Shown: positions 41,788 through 49,959, counted from the first letter of the stretch. The stretch: DNA of 64,000 nucleotides from Streptacidiphilus sp. P02-A3a (GCF_014084105.1 NZ_CP048289.1:5341922-5405921); one strand, 5' to 3'. The notes: generated by a model not told the origin, from the sequence alone. A program made the numbers and translations.

Positions 41788-43530
41788 ATGCCGCACCGGT
41801 ACGACGCGACGATCCGCGACGAGAGGAAGCACACCTTGCGGCCCGCTCTCCTGACCGGCGAGACCCTGACCGAGTGCCTGGCGAACCACGTCCGGGCCTC
41901 CCCCGACGCCGCCGCCGTGTTCCCCGGCACCGAGGAGCGGCTGACCGCCCGTGAGCTGGACGAAGCCTCGTTGCGCAGCGCCCTGGCGCTGCTGGAGCAC
42001 GGAGTGGGACCCGGATCCGTGGTGGGGCTGCTGCTGCCCACCGACGCGCGCTTCCTGGTGGCCTTCTGCGGTGTGCAGCGAACCGGCGCGGCGTGCTCGG
42101 TGCTGCCGGCACCGGCCGGTTTCGGCGACGAGTCGGGGACCGCGCGCCGTCTGGCCCGGGTCCTGCGCAGCGCTGGCATCGGGCACCTGGTGCTCGGCGA
42201 GGCATTCGCCGGACTGGGGAAGCTGCTCCTCGAATCGCTGCCCGGTCTGGTGCTGATCGATCCCGCCGCCGCCAGGGGCGGCAGCGCCGACGCCCTTCCC
42301 GCCGTGGATCCCCGGGCCCTGTCGGTGGTGCAGTTCACCTCGGGCAGCACCAGCGATCCCAAGGGCGTCCAGCTGACCCAGGCCACCATGGCCGCCGGGC
42401 TGCGGGCCTGCGTCGTCTCCGGTGGCTTCAGCCCGGACGACGTCTTCATGCAGTGGGTGCCCACCTTCCACGACATGGGCCTGATCGGGCTGTTCTCGCA
42501 CCTGCTGAACGGCTCGGACGTGCACGTGTTCAGCCCGATCGCGTTCCTGCGGCGGCCCGCTGGGCTGCTGCGCTACTTCGCCGAGCACCACGGCACGGTG
42601 ATCACCGGCCCGAACTTCTCCTACGACCAGATCCTGGACGCCGCCACCCCGGAACTGATCGCCTCGCTGGACCTGTCCGCCTGGCGGCTGGCGTTCAACG
42701 GGGCGGAACCGGTCAGCGCCGCCACCACCGCCCGGTTCACCCGCGAGCTGGCCCCGGCCGGGGTCGACCCGAGCGTGATGTACCCGGTCTACGGCATGGC
42801 CGAGGCGACCTTGGGCATCAGCTTCCCGCAGCCCGGCGAACCGGTCCGCACCGTGTACGTCGACCGGGGTGAACTGGCCGGCCGGGGACGGGTGGTGGCT
42901 GTCGCCGAGGGGGCGCGGGGGGCGAAGGCCGTGGTGTCGGTCGGCCGCCCGGTGCACGGCCTGGAGCTGCGGCTGGTGACCGAGGACGGGCGGCTGTGCG
43001 GGCCGGGGGAACTGGGCGGGATCCAGATCGCCGGACCGGCCGTCACCAGCGGCTACTACGGCAACCCCGAGGCCACCGCCGCCGCCTTCGACGGCCGCTG
43101 GTTCCGCACCGGCGACACCGGCTTCCAGGACGACGGCCGGCTGTTCGTCACCGGCCGGACCAAGGAGATGGTCATCGTCCGCGGCCAGAACTTCTTCCCG
43201 GACGACATCGAGGCCGTCGCCCGCGAGGTCCCCGGCATCTACCGGCAGCGGTGCGTGGCCTTCTCCGACACCGAGGCCGACGGCCGCGAGGTGGTGCGGG
43301 TCGTGGTCGAGGCCGATCCGCGCGCGGTGAGCGCGGACGCCCTCGCGGCGGTGATCGGCGCCCGGGTCGAGGAGGAGCTGGACTTCTCCGACGTCCGGGT
43401 CCATGTCGTCAAGCCGCGCTGGATCACCCGGACCACCAGCGGCAAGTGGCAGCGGGCGCTGACCCGGCAGCGGCTGTCGGGCGAGTCTGCCGCCGGACCC
43501 GGGCCGGACGCCGCGCCCGACCGGCGCTGA
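41788..43530 (+). CDS. Fatty acyl-AMP ligase (FAAL-type adenylating enzyme)
   Basis: 580 residues from ATG at 41788; TTG at 41836 behind AGAGGAAGCACACC is an equally good start. Core motifs are the phosphate loop FTSGSTSDPKG (about 183), VPTFHDMGLIGLF, FNGAEPV, YGMAEATLGIS, WFRTGDTG, TKEMVIVRGQNFFPDDIE and the C-terminal lysine in TTSGKWQR. YGMAEATL and GQNFFPDDIE are hallmarks of FAALs, which make acyl-AMP and pass the acyl group to a carrier protein rather than CoA. With an ACP five genes into the same operon it should be the loading enzyme. First gene of the operon; the next starts 64 bases on. Confidence 0.93.
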   Translation: MPHRYDATIRDERKHTLRPALLTGETLTECLANHVRASPDAAAVFPGTEERLTARELDEASLRSALALLEHGVGPGSVVGLLLPTDARFLVAFCGVQRTGAACSVLPAPAGFGDESGTARRLARVLRSAGIGHLVLGEAFAGLGKLLLESLPGLVLIDPAAARGGSADALPAVDPRALSVVQFTSGSTSDPKGVQLTQATMAAGLRACVVSGGFSPDDVFMQWVPTFHDMGLIGLFSHLLNGSDVHVFSPIAFLRRPAGLLRYFAEHHGTVITGPNFSYDQILDAATPELIASLDLSAWRLAFNGAEPVSAATTARFTRELAPAGVDPSVMYPVYGMAEATLGISFPQPGEPVRTVYVDRGELAGRGRVVAVAEGARGAKAVVSVGRPVHGLELRLVTEDGRLCGPGELGGIQIAGPAVTSGYYGNPEATAAAFDGRWFRTGDTGFQDDGRLFVTGRTKEMVIVRGQNFFPDDIEAVAREVPGIYRQRCVAFSDTEADGREVVRVVVEADPRAVSADALAAVIGARVEEELDFSDVRVHVVKPRWITRTTSGKWQRALTRQRLSGESAAGPGPDAAPDRR

Positions 43531-43594
43531 CCCCCGGCGCCGAGGGCAACCGACGGCACCACAGCAACCGACGCACCGAACGAAGGCGGACCGC

Positions 43595-44455
43595 ATGACC
43601 ACACCGCACGGACTCGACCAAGCCCGCGACCTCGACGCCGAACCGCTGCACAGCTACGACGTCTTCCCCGCGTACCAGAGCGCCTCCTGGGAGCTGAGCG
43701 ACATCCCCTGGGACGACTTCCGCCCCGACCTGGTGCGCCCCGAGTACGTCGCCTTCGCCATGGGCGCGGTGATGGGCGAGTCGAACTCGATCGCCGCACA
43801 GCACGGCTTCCTGAACGAGTTCGTCGACGACTACGACTTCTCCGCCTTCGTCTGCCTCTGGGGCTACCAGGAGTTACAGCACCACCTGGCGTTCAAGAAG
43901 TGGTTGCGGCTGGCCGGTACGGACGTCGGGTACGAGCAGATCAACGCCATGCGCGCGCCGTACCCGCCGGGGACCACCCCGTCCGCGACGCTGGCCACCA
44001 ACATCATCTCCGAGATCGCCACCAACCACATGTACAAGTGCGTCAGCCGGGTCGCCGAGGAGCCGGTGATCGCGAAGATCATGCGCCGGGCCAGCGGCGA
44101 CGAGGCCCGCCACGCCCGCGAGTTCATCCACTACACCGCCCGCCGCCTGGTCGGCTTCCCGCACGAGCTGGCGTCGGTGCTGGAGACCTTCTACATCTAC
44201 CTGGCCGACCCGAACGGCCGCTACCAGCACCCGGTCAGCCGGTTCAAGAGCGATCTGCCGGAGCTGGAGGGGCACGTCACCATCGACGAGGTCTTCCGCT
44301 ACTTCGGCGAGGTCGACGACGGCAGCGAATGGGACCGGGTCACCGCCCGGCTGTTCGCCACCCTCGCCGAGCTGACCGGCCGTCCGATCACCCGGCTCCG
44401 CGACATCCGGCGCGCTCTGGCCGACGTTCCGGCGACTCCGGGCGCGGCCTCGTGA
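43595..44455 (+). CDS. Diiron acyl-ACP desaturase-like protein 1
   Basis: 286 residues from ATG at 43595, behind CGAAGGCGGACCGC. A four-helix ferritin-like fold is implied by a complete six-ligand diiron set: Glu62 (GESNSIAAQHGF), Glu93 and His96 (QELQHH), Glu140 (NIISEIATNH), Glu170 and His173 (GDEARH). The layout fits soluble acyl-ACP desaturases, but it is divergent enough that an acetylenase, hydroxylase or N-oxygenase is possible. The expected substrate is a chain on the operon's ACP. It overlaps the thioesterase gene by 4 bases (GTGA). Confidence 0.88.
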   Translation: MTTPHGLDQARDLDAEPLHSYDVFPAYQSASWELSDIPWDDFRPDLVRPEYVAFAMGAVMGESNSIAAQHGFLNEFVDDYDFSAFVCLWGYQELQHHLAFKKWLRLAGTDVGYEQINAMRAPYPPGTTPSATLATNIISEIATNHMYKCVSRVAEEPVIAKIMRRASGDEARHAREFIHYTARRLVGFPHELASVLETFYIYLADPNGRYQHPVSRFKSDLPELEGHVTIDEVFRYFGEVDDGSEWDRVTARLFATLAELTGRPITRLRDIRRALADVPATPGAAS

Positions 44456-44961
44456 CCGCGCCGGAACCGGTCGAACTGCCCTGGCTGCGCGAGCCCCGGT
44501 TCCGCTGCTTCGGCTGCTCCCCGCGCAACCCCATCGGCCTGGCCCTGGAGATGCACCGGCTGGACGACGGGCGGCTGGCCGCCGAGGCGACCTTCAGCGA
44601 GGACTACGCCTCCTACCCCGGCGTCGTGCACGGCGGCATCGTCGGGGTACTGGTGGACGAGCTGATGGGCGACCTGATCGCGCTGGACCGCGGCCTGCTG
44701 GCGTTCTCGGTCACCCTGCGCACCAAGTTCCTGCGCCCGCTGCGCACCGGCCACCCCTACCGGGCCCTGGCCCGGATCAGCCGCGAGGGCAACGGCCTGC
44801 TGCACACCGAGGCCGACGTGCTGGGCCCCGACGGGCAGGCGCACGTCATGGCGACCGCCTCCTATCAGCCGATCAGCTCACCGCAGGCCGAGGACCACCT
44901 GGAGCTCGGACCCCAGGACCGCGACCGGCTCGCCCACTACTTCGACCATGCGATTGGATGA
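44452..44961 (+). CDS. Hotdog-fold thioesterase (PaaI-like)
   Basis: 169 residues from GTG at 44452, overlapping the upstream stop (GTGA). RCFGCSPRNPIGLALEM near the start and the catalytic helix YPGVVHGGIVGVLVDELMG with the conserved HGG and Asp/Glu are typical of PaaI/YbgC hotdog thioesterases; TKFLRPLRTGHPYRALARI follows. It would hydrolyse the acyl thioester, so it is the likely release step of the pathway or an editing enzyme for the ACP. The two cysteines in RCFGC are common in this actinobacterial subgroup. Confidence 0.9.
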   Translation: MTAPEPVELPWLREPRFRCFGCSPRNPIGLALEMHRLDDGRLAAEATFSEDYASYPGVVHGGIVGVLVDELMGDLIALDRGLLAFSVTLRTKFLRPLRTGHPYRALARISREGNGLLHTEADVLGPDGQAHVMATASYQPISSPQAEDHLELGPQDRDRLAHYFDHAIG

Positions 44962-45245
44962 CCATGTCCCCGTCCTTTGACCAGAGCCCCGCCGCCGACG
45001 CGGCCTCCGTCCTCGACGAGGTCCGCGGCCAGGTCGCCAAGGAACTCGGCGTCGACCTCTCCCAGGTCGAGCCGGACACCGTGCTCAAGCAACTGCCCGG
45101 ATCCGACTCGGTCCGGCTGCTGCGGGTCGTCGCCCAGGTGGAACGGGTGTACGACGTCGAGTTCGAGGACGAGGACATCTTCCGGGTGCGCACCCCCGGG
45201 GAGCTCGCCGACCTGGTCCTGGCCCAGCTCGCGGGCGGCGAGTGA
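44958..45245 (+). CDS. Acyl carrier protein
   Basis: 95 residues from ATG at 44958, overlapping the thioesterase stop (ATGA); ATG at 44964 is an alternative. Acidic four-helix carrier with LGVDLSQVEPDTVLKQL before the attachment site GSDSVRLL (Ser51) and VEFEDEDIFRVRTPGELADL after it. Val follows the serine where Leu is usual. It should be phosphopantetheinylated by the transferase at the end of the operon and carry the acyl chain between the ligase, desaturases, methyltransferase and thioesterase. Confidence 0.93.
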   Translation: MTMSPSFDQSPAADAASVLDEVRGQVAKELGVDLSQVEPDTVLKQLPGSDSVRLLRVVAQVERVYDVEFEDEDIFRVRTPGELADLVLAQLAGGE

Positions 45246-46120
45246 CCATGCCCTCGCTCGCTCCGGAAGAGGCCAGGCGGGCCACCAACCAGCACTACGA
45301 ACTGCCGCCCGAGTACTTCGCGGCGTTCCTCGACACCCGGATGAAGTACAGCTCGGGCCTCTACCGGACCCCCGGCTGCACCCTGGAGCAGGCACAGACC
45401 GCCAAGCTGGAGTTCGTCGCCGACCGGCTCGCGCTGACCGGCGGCGAGCGGCTGCTCGACATCGGCTGCGGCTGGGGCAGCCTGACCCTGTTCATGGCGC
45501 GGGAGTACGGCTGCTCCGTCACCGGCGTCACCCCCTCCCGGCCGCAGGCGGGCTACATCCGCGAGCAGGCCGGGGCCGCCGGGATCGGCGACCTGGTCGA
45601 GGTCCGGGTCGGCTCGTTCTCCGCCCTGCCGATGACCGGCGGCTACGACGCCGTGACGATGCTCGGCTCCATCGTGCACATGCCGGACCGGACCGAGGTG
45701 CTGCGCAAGGCGCACGGCCTGCTCCGGCGAGGGGGACGGCTCTACCTCTCCGAGAGCTGCTTCCGCAACGCGGAGACGTACCGGGAGTTCAACGACCGCC
45801 CGGGCACCAGGCACGTCACCGAGACCACCTTCGGCTTCGCCGACATGGTCCCGTTCTCCACGCTGGTCGAGGCGACCGAGAGCGCGGGCTTCAGCCTGGA
45901 GGCGATGGACGACCTGACCGCGCACTACCAGCGCACGATCGAGGAGTGGGAACGCCGGGCGCTGCTGAACCGGGAGCGGATCGAGGCCGTGGCCCCGGGC
46001 ACGGCGGAGTCGCTGCTGCGCTACCTGCGGACGGCCAACGCCGGTTGGGGCTACACCACCAAGCACTACGCGCTGACCGCGGTCAAGGCCCGGCTGTCCG
46101 CGAAGGCGCTCCCCGCGTGA
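45242..46120 (+). CDS. CFA-synthase-like methyltransferase lacking the bicarbonate site
   Basis: 292 residues, GTG overlapping the ACP stop (GTGA). The fold is clearly of the cyclopropane fatty acid synthase/CmaA family: NQHYELPPEYFAAFLD, YSSGLY, LEQAQTAKLEFVADRL, the SAM loop LLDIGCGWGS (71-80), TGVTPSRPQAGYI. By my alignment to mycobacterial CmaA1 three residues of the bicarbonate pocket are replaced: Cys of YSCAY is Ser38, Glu of AFEH is Val145, and the later His is Ser. So cyclopropane formation is doubtful; methyl transfer to an activated chain, as in natural-product C-methyltransferases, is more likely. Confidence 0.88.
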   Translation: MTMPSLAPEEARRATNQHYELPPEYFAAFLDTRMKYSSGLYRTPGCTLEQAQTAKLEFVADRLALTGGERLLDIGCGWGSLTLFMAREYGCSVTGVTPSRPQAGYIREQAGAAGIGDLVEVRVGSFSALPMTGGYDAVTMLGSIVHMPDRTEVLRKAHGLLRRGGRLYLSESCFRNAETYREFNDRPGTRHVTETTFGFADMVPFSTLVEATESAGFSLEAMDDLTAHYQRTIEEWERRALLNRERIEAVAPGTAESLLRYLRTANAGWGYTTKHYALTAVKARLSAKALPA

Positions 46121-46995
46121 GCGCGCCGACCGCGGGGCCGCCGACCGCGGGTTCGGAGCGGCTGCCGGAGCTGCTGCCGACCGTCGAGATGCACGCCCTG
46201 GTGGACCAGGCGGTGACCCGCGCCGACGAGCGGGCCTGGACGCTGGGCGACCTGGACTGGGCCTCCCTGCGCCCGGAGACCCTGACCGAGGTCGACCGCT
46301 CGGCGGTCCGCTTCATCACCCTGGTCGAGGACCACATCCCCGGCTACCTGTCGCACTTCCTCACCGCCTTCCCGGTCGTCGGCGCGCAGCTGGAGCTGGA
46401 GCGGTTCGGCTTCAACCGCGAGTACTTCCGCTTCCTGGTCGCCTGGGCCCACGACGAGGAGCGGCACGCCTCGGCCCTGGCGCGCTACCAGGTCGAGGCG
46501 GGGATGAGCACCAGGGAGCAGCTGCTGGCCGACCTGGCGGAGGAGGGCCGCAAGGCCTTCACCCTGCCGTACGAGCATCCGGTGCAGTCCTTCGCGTACA
46601 CCCTGGTTCAGGAGAAGGCGACCCAGCTCTTCTACCAGCGGTTCCGCGAGACGGTGGCGGATCCGCTGCTCCGCGACCTGCTGGGGCGGCTGGCCCGGGA
46701 CGAGGCGCGGCACTTCGCCTTCTACGCCAACCTGGTGGGCGCGTACGTGGCCAGGGACGGCGCGGCCGCGGTCCCCGGGCTGAAGGAGGTGATAGCGACG
46801 TTCCGGATGCCCCTGGCCGACACCATGAAGGGCTACTGGCGCTGGTCGCTGCGGGTCGCCGACGCGACCTCGTACGACCACACCGAGGCCTACGAGGCCC
46901 TGGTCCGGCTGGTCCGGGGGTTCGCGGACGCGCCGGGTGAGGCCTCGGTGGACGACCTGGCTTCCTTCGTCCAGGCCGTACGGGGCGTTCATTGA
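46117..46995 (+). CDS. Diiron acyl-ACP desaturase-like protein 2
   Basis: 292 residues from GTG at 46117, overlapping the upstream stop (GTGA). All diiron ligands are visible: Glu71 (LVEDHIPGYL), Glu114 and His117 (DEERH), Glu166 (VQEKATQLFY), Glu196 and His199 (DEARH). EDHIPGY and the C-terminal YWRWSLRVADATSYDH match soluble stearoyl-ACP-type desaturases, including mycobacterial DesA. It is not a recent copy of the first diiron gene, so the two probably act at different positions or do different chemistry on the ACP-bound chain. Confidence 0.9.
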   Translation: MSAPTAGPPTAGSERLPELLPTVEMHALVDQAVTRADERAWTLGDLDWASLRPETLTEVDRSAVRFITLVEDHIPGYLSHFLTAFPVVGAQLELERFGFNREYFRFLVAWAHDEERHASALARYQVEAGMSTREQLLADLAEEGRKAFTLPYEHPVQSFAYTLVQEKATQLFYQRFRETVADPLLRDLLGRLARDEARHFAFYANLVGAYVARDGAAAVPGLKEVIATFRMPLADTMKGYWRWSLRVADATSYDHTEAYEALVRLVRGFADAPGEASVDDLASFVQAVRGVH

Positions 46996-47789
46996 CTCCA
47001 GCCGGTCCGGTGCCCCCGCCCGGTGCGCCGGTCCGCCGGACAGCTGCGGAGCCCCTGGTGGTGGGCTGCGACTGGGCGGGCGTCGAGGTGCCCGAGCGGC
47101 TGCTCGGCGACCGGGAGCGTGCGCACGCGGCCGGGCTCGGCGGTCCGCGCCGGGTGGAGTGGGTCCGCGCCCGGCTGACCGCGAAGGCGGCGGTCCGCTG
47201 GGCGACCGGTCGCGCCGACGTCCAGCTGCTCCCGGCCGGACCGCACGGGGCGCCCCGGGTACTCGACCGGTCCGGGGCCGCCGTACCGGTGACCGTGTCG
47301 CTGGCGCACACGGCGGAGACCAGCCTGTGCGCGGTCGCGGCGGCCGGGGCCGGTCCGTGGATCGGCGTCGACCTGGAGCCGGTGGACCCACGCAACGAGG
47401 TGCTGCTGCCCCGGCTGCTGGCCGCCGGGGACGAGGCGGCGGTGCCCCGCCGGGGGGAGCCCGGGCAGTGGGCCACCGACCTGGTGACCTGCAAGGAGGC
47501 GGCGCTCAAGGCGTACCTGGCGCCCTCGCTGCGGCTGCGGGACTACCGGCTGGTCCGCCGCCCGCCGGGAGAGTTGTGGGTCCTTGGGCCCGGACCGGGC
47601 CTGCCCGACCTGCGGCTGTGGCTGCGCCGCTGGCCGGGCGCCGACGGCGGGGTGCGCGTCGCCGCGCTGTGCGCCCCGGCCGGGGGCACCTTCGGACTGC
47701 GGCGGACCACACCCGCCGCGGTGCTCCGCGCCCTCAGTGCCCGACCGGGTCCGGTGCCGCCCCGGTCGCCGTTCCGGTCGCCGCGGTAG
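46992..47789 (+). CDS. Sfp-type 4'-phosphopantetheinyl transferase
   Basis: 265 residues from TTG at 46992, overlapping the desaturase stop (TTGA). Sfp motifs are SLAHT (103-107), the magnesium-binding WIGVDLEPVD (123-132) and CKEAALKAY (167-175). It transfers phosphopantetheine from CoA to the serine of a carrier protein, most likely the ACP in this operon. Having a dedicated activating enzyme last in the operon supports the view of a self-contained pathway. The end overlaps the convergent MaoC-like gene by 56 bases. Confidence 0.9.
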   Translation: MTPAGPVPPPGAPVRRTAAEPLVVGCDWAGVEVPERLLGDRERAHAAGLGGPRRVEWVRARLTAKAAVRWATGRADVQLLPAGPHGAPRVLDRSGAAVPVTVSLAHTAETSLCAVAAAGAGPWIGVDLEPVDPRNEVLLPRLLAAGDEAAVPRRGEPGQWATDLVTCKEAALKAYLAPSLRLRDYRLVRRPPGELWVLGPGPGLPDLRLWLRRWPGADGGVRVAALCAPAGGTFGLRRTTPAAVLRALSARPGPVPPRSPFRSPR

Positions 47790-48219
47790 GCGCGGATCCC
47801 GGGGCGGAGCCGGGTTCGGGGTCGTGGCGGATGACGCCGGAGCACTCGCCGCGCAGCACCGCCTCGCCGTCCTGGTTCAGGATCACGATGTCGAACTCGA
47901 CGCCGGTGCCCGAGCGGGCCTCGCGCAGGGAGCGGACCGTCACCTCGGCGGTGATCGTGTCGCCCTCCCAGACCGGCCTGAGGAACTCCCACCCCATCCG
48001 GCGGGCGATGAAGTCGAGTTCGCCGCCGATCCTGGTGGCGAGCGAGGCGGTCAGCAGGCCGTGCGCCATGGTCCGTTCGGCGCCGGGCAGGTGGTGCTGC
48101 CCCTGGTCGCCGACCAGTTCGCCGAACGCGGCGATGTCCTCGGCCAGGATCTCGCGCTTCGCGGTGAGCACCAGTCCGACGCTCAGCGTCGTCCAGTCGT
48201 GCGTGGTCTGCTCCGGCAC
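47734..48219 (-). CDS. MaoC-like hotdog dehydratase
   Basis: 161 residues from GTG at 48219, behind GGAGGCGGACAG; no ribosome site supports longer starts. MaoC features are AKREILAEDIAAFGELVGDQ, then MAHGLLTASLATRIGGEL with the HGL catalytic region, and WEFLRPVWEGDTITAEVTV. Such proteins hydrate enoyl thioesters, which could act on the unsaturated products of the convergent operon, but the catalytic Asp/His pair looks incomplete (HHLPGAERTMAHG), so some function other than hydration is possible. Confidence 0.85.
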   Translation of the reverse strand: MPEQTTHDWTTLSVGLVLTAKREILAEDIAAFGELVGDQGQHHLPGAERTMAHGLLTASLATRIGGELDFIARRMGWEFLRPVWEGDTITAEVTVRSLREARSGTGVEFDIVILNQDGEAVLRGECSGVIRHDPEPGSAPGSAPTAATGTATGAAPDPVGH

Positions 48220-48660
48220 CTGTCCGCCTCCGTGTCCCGGCTGTCCGACGCGCCTGTCGGCGCACATCGCCGACCACCCTAGCGACCGTGGGCCGCCGCC
48301 GGGGCCCGACGCACCTGGGAAATCCTCCCATTCGGCCCCCGCCTGACGGTGGTGTTTCCGCGGAGTTCGCCGGGAATCCCTGGCGGAGCCACCCGGGAAC
48401 GGTCGGGGGCGCGCCCGGCGGATTCCGGGATCACCACGCCCACGGCGGCGGTTGACGGAAACCCCCGCGCACGCGTAGTTTCTAGCATCGGCGGGGACTC
48501 CCACGTGCGGCCCTGGAATTCCCCTGGCGATTCATGGAGCCCGTCCACGGCACGGATGAGAAATCGAGCCGTCCCGTTCCCCCGGCAGCCTTTACCGATG
48601 TGCGGATCTTCCTTACACCCACGGTCTTTGTCATGACGATCGTCCAGCGAAGGAGCACAT
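48220..48660 (+). promoter_or_regulatory. Intergenic region with a putative promoter (48452-48481)
   Basis: 441 bases with no supported gene. TTGACG at 48452-48457, an 18-base spacer and TAGTTT at 48476-48481 form a reasonable sigma70-type promoter toward the LuxR gene, leaving a 5' leader of about 170 bases. No operator was recognised. Confidence 0.4.
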
Positions 48661-49188
48661 ATGGACCCCCTCCGTCAGCCGACCGCGCGAACAGCGTGGC
48701 CGACCACGTTGACGCCACGCGAACTGGGTGTGCTGCGGCTGGTGGCACAGGGTCTGACGAACCGGCGGATCGCCAAGGACCTCGCCATCTCCGAGAAGAC
48801 CGTCAAGAACCACCTCAGCGCCATCTTCCCCAAGATCGGCGCGGCCGACCGCACCCAGGCCGCCCTCTACGCCGCGCGGACCTGGGCGCCCGCGCGGCAC
48901 AGCGGGGTTCCGCCGGTGAGCCGTCAGAAGGCATTAACAGCAAGATCATTGACGCTGCGTCAGTTAGGTGTGCTACGACTGGTCGCGCAGGGTCTGACGA
49001 ACCGGCGGATCGCCAGAGACCTCGCCATCTCCGAGAAGACCGTCAAGAACCACCTCAGTGCCATCTTCCCGAAGATCGGCGCGGCCGACCGTACCCAGGC
49101 CGCCCTCTACGCCCTGCGCGCGGGCCTCACCCAGCCCGCCCCCACGTCGCCCAGCGGCCCGGGGTGCTCGGCGGTGAGCCCCGGTTGA
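48661..49188 (+). CDS. Regulator made of two tandem LuxR-type HTH domains
   Basis: 175 residues from ATG behind CGAAGGAGCACAT. Two almost identical LuxR/GerE DNA-binding domains at about residues 17-71 and 97-151 share LGVLRLVAQGLTNRRIA and LAISEKTVKNHLSAIFPKIG, with only a short linker. No receiver, GAF or ligand domain is present. LuxR-type domains normally dimerise on palindromes; two in one chain may bind as an internal dimer or to direct repeats. The gene faces away from the lipid operon but is its nearest plain regulator. The likeliest origin is a recent in-frame duplication. Confidence 0.88.
   Translation: MDPLRQPTARTAWPTTLTPRELGVLRLVAQGLTNRRIAKDLAISEKTVKNHLSAIFPKIGAADRTQAALYAARTWAPARHSGVPPVSRQKALTARSLTLRQLGVLRLVAQGLTNRRIARDLAISEKTVKNHLSAIFPKIGAADRTQAALYALRAGLTQPAPTSPSGPGCSAVSPG
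48709..49113 (+). repeat. Tandem 165-bp DNA duplication in the LuxR gene
   Basis: 48709-48873 and 48949-49113 are near-identical, offset by exactly 240 bases (80 codons). Differences are mostly third-position or concentrated in the first 35 bases; the middle has long identical runs. The second copy's start is a little more AT-rich. Confidence 0.9.
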
Positions 49189-49197
49189 GCCTCCCCG

Positions 49198-49959
49198 TCA
49201 GCGGTGGAGGAAGGAGTGACTGAGGCCGAGCCTGGTGAAGCCCCGGCGGGCGTACCACTCGCGCGGCCAGTCCTCCAGGTCCGCGGTGAGGAAGAGCCAC
49301 GGGATCCCGGCGGCGGCGGCCAGCGCCAGGCCGGTCGCGAGCAGGGTGTCGCCGTGGCCCTGCCGATGGTGCGGCGTGGCGGTGACCAGGTCCTCCAACT
49401 GGGCCAGCCCGGCGACGGGATCGAGGTAGAGGTCGGTCCAGGCCGCGATCTCCCCGTCCGGCGTCCGGGTGGCCAGGAAGAGCACCTTCTCGGCGCCGCG
49501 CAACCGGGCGGTGCGGCGCTCGGTGAGCTCCCGGGCGAGGTCCTCGTTCGGGCTCCACTCCAGCTGCTGGCGGAACACCGCCGTTCGCAGCTCGGCCAGC
49601 TCGACCTGGTGCGCGGCGGGTTCGGGCGGCGCGCAGCCGGCGGTCTCCCTGGCCAGGACCAGCTCGGTGTCCCTGCTGTAGCCGGCCGCCGCCAGTACCG
49701 GGGTGGCTCGCGCGCCGAGCGCCTCGTCGAGCACCGTGATCCGGTACTGCCGACGCGTCCCGAGGCCCCGCACGGCCAGCCCGGGCAGGGCTGCCGGGTC
49801 GGCGTCCGGGGTCTCGACGATCAGTTGGTTGTGCTCCTGGGAGCGGGAGAAGTCCGGGTCGCGAACCGCGAAGGCCCCGGGTAACTCGACGATTTCAGCG
49901 GCCTGACGACGGGCGAAGGCGGCGCGGAAGGCGGTCACGCGCTCAAGCAGATCCGACAC
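49198..49959 (-). CDS. GNAT family N-acetyltransferase
   Basis: 253 residues from GTG at 49959, with only a weak ribosome site. A divergent GNAT-like half (EIVELPGAFAVRDPDFSRSQ ... TELVLARET) is followed by a standard GNAT domain: IAAWTDLYLDPVAGLAQLED, then the acetyl-CoA loop TATPHHRQGHGDTLLATGLA (canonical R/Q-x-x-G-x-G/A) and WYARRGFTRLG. It acetylates an amine on an unknown acceptor. Convergent with the LuxR gene, divergent from the next. Confidence 0.88.
   Translation of the reverse strand: MSDLLERVTAFRAAFARRQAAEIVELPGAFAVRDPDFSRSQEHNQLIVETPDADPAALPGLAVRGLGTRRQYRITVLDEALGARATPVLAAAGYSRDTELVLARETAGCAPPEPAAHQVELAELRTAVFRQQLEWSPNEDLARELTERRTARLRGAEKVLFLATRTPDGEIAAWTDLYLDPVAGLAQLEDLVTATPHHRQGHGDTLLATGLALAAAAGIPWLFLTADLEDWPREWYARRGFTRLGLSHSFLHR

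Noticed and set aside
44977..46116. N-terminal extension of the second desaturase frame through the ACP and methyltransferase
   Set aside because: That part is the wrong frame of two real genes; the desaturase starts at the GTG overlapping the methyltransferase stop at 46117.
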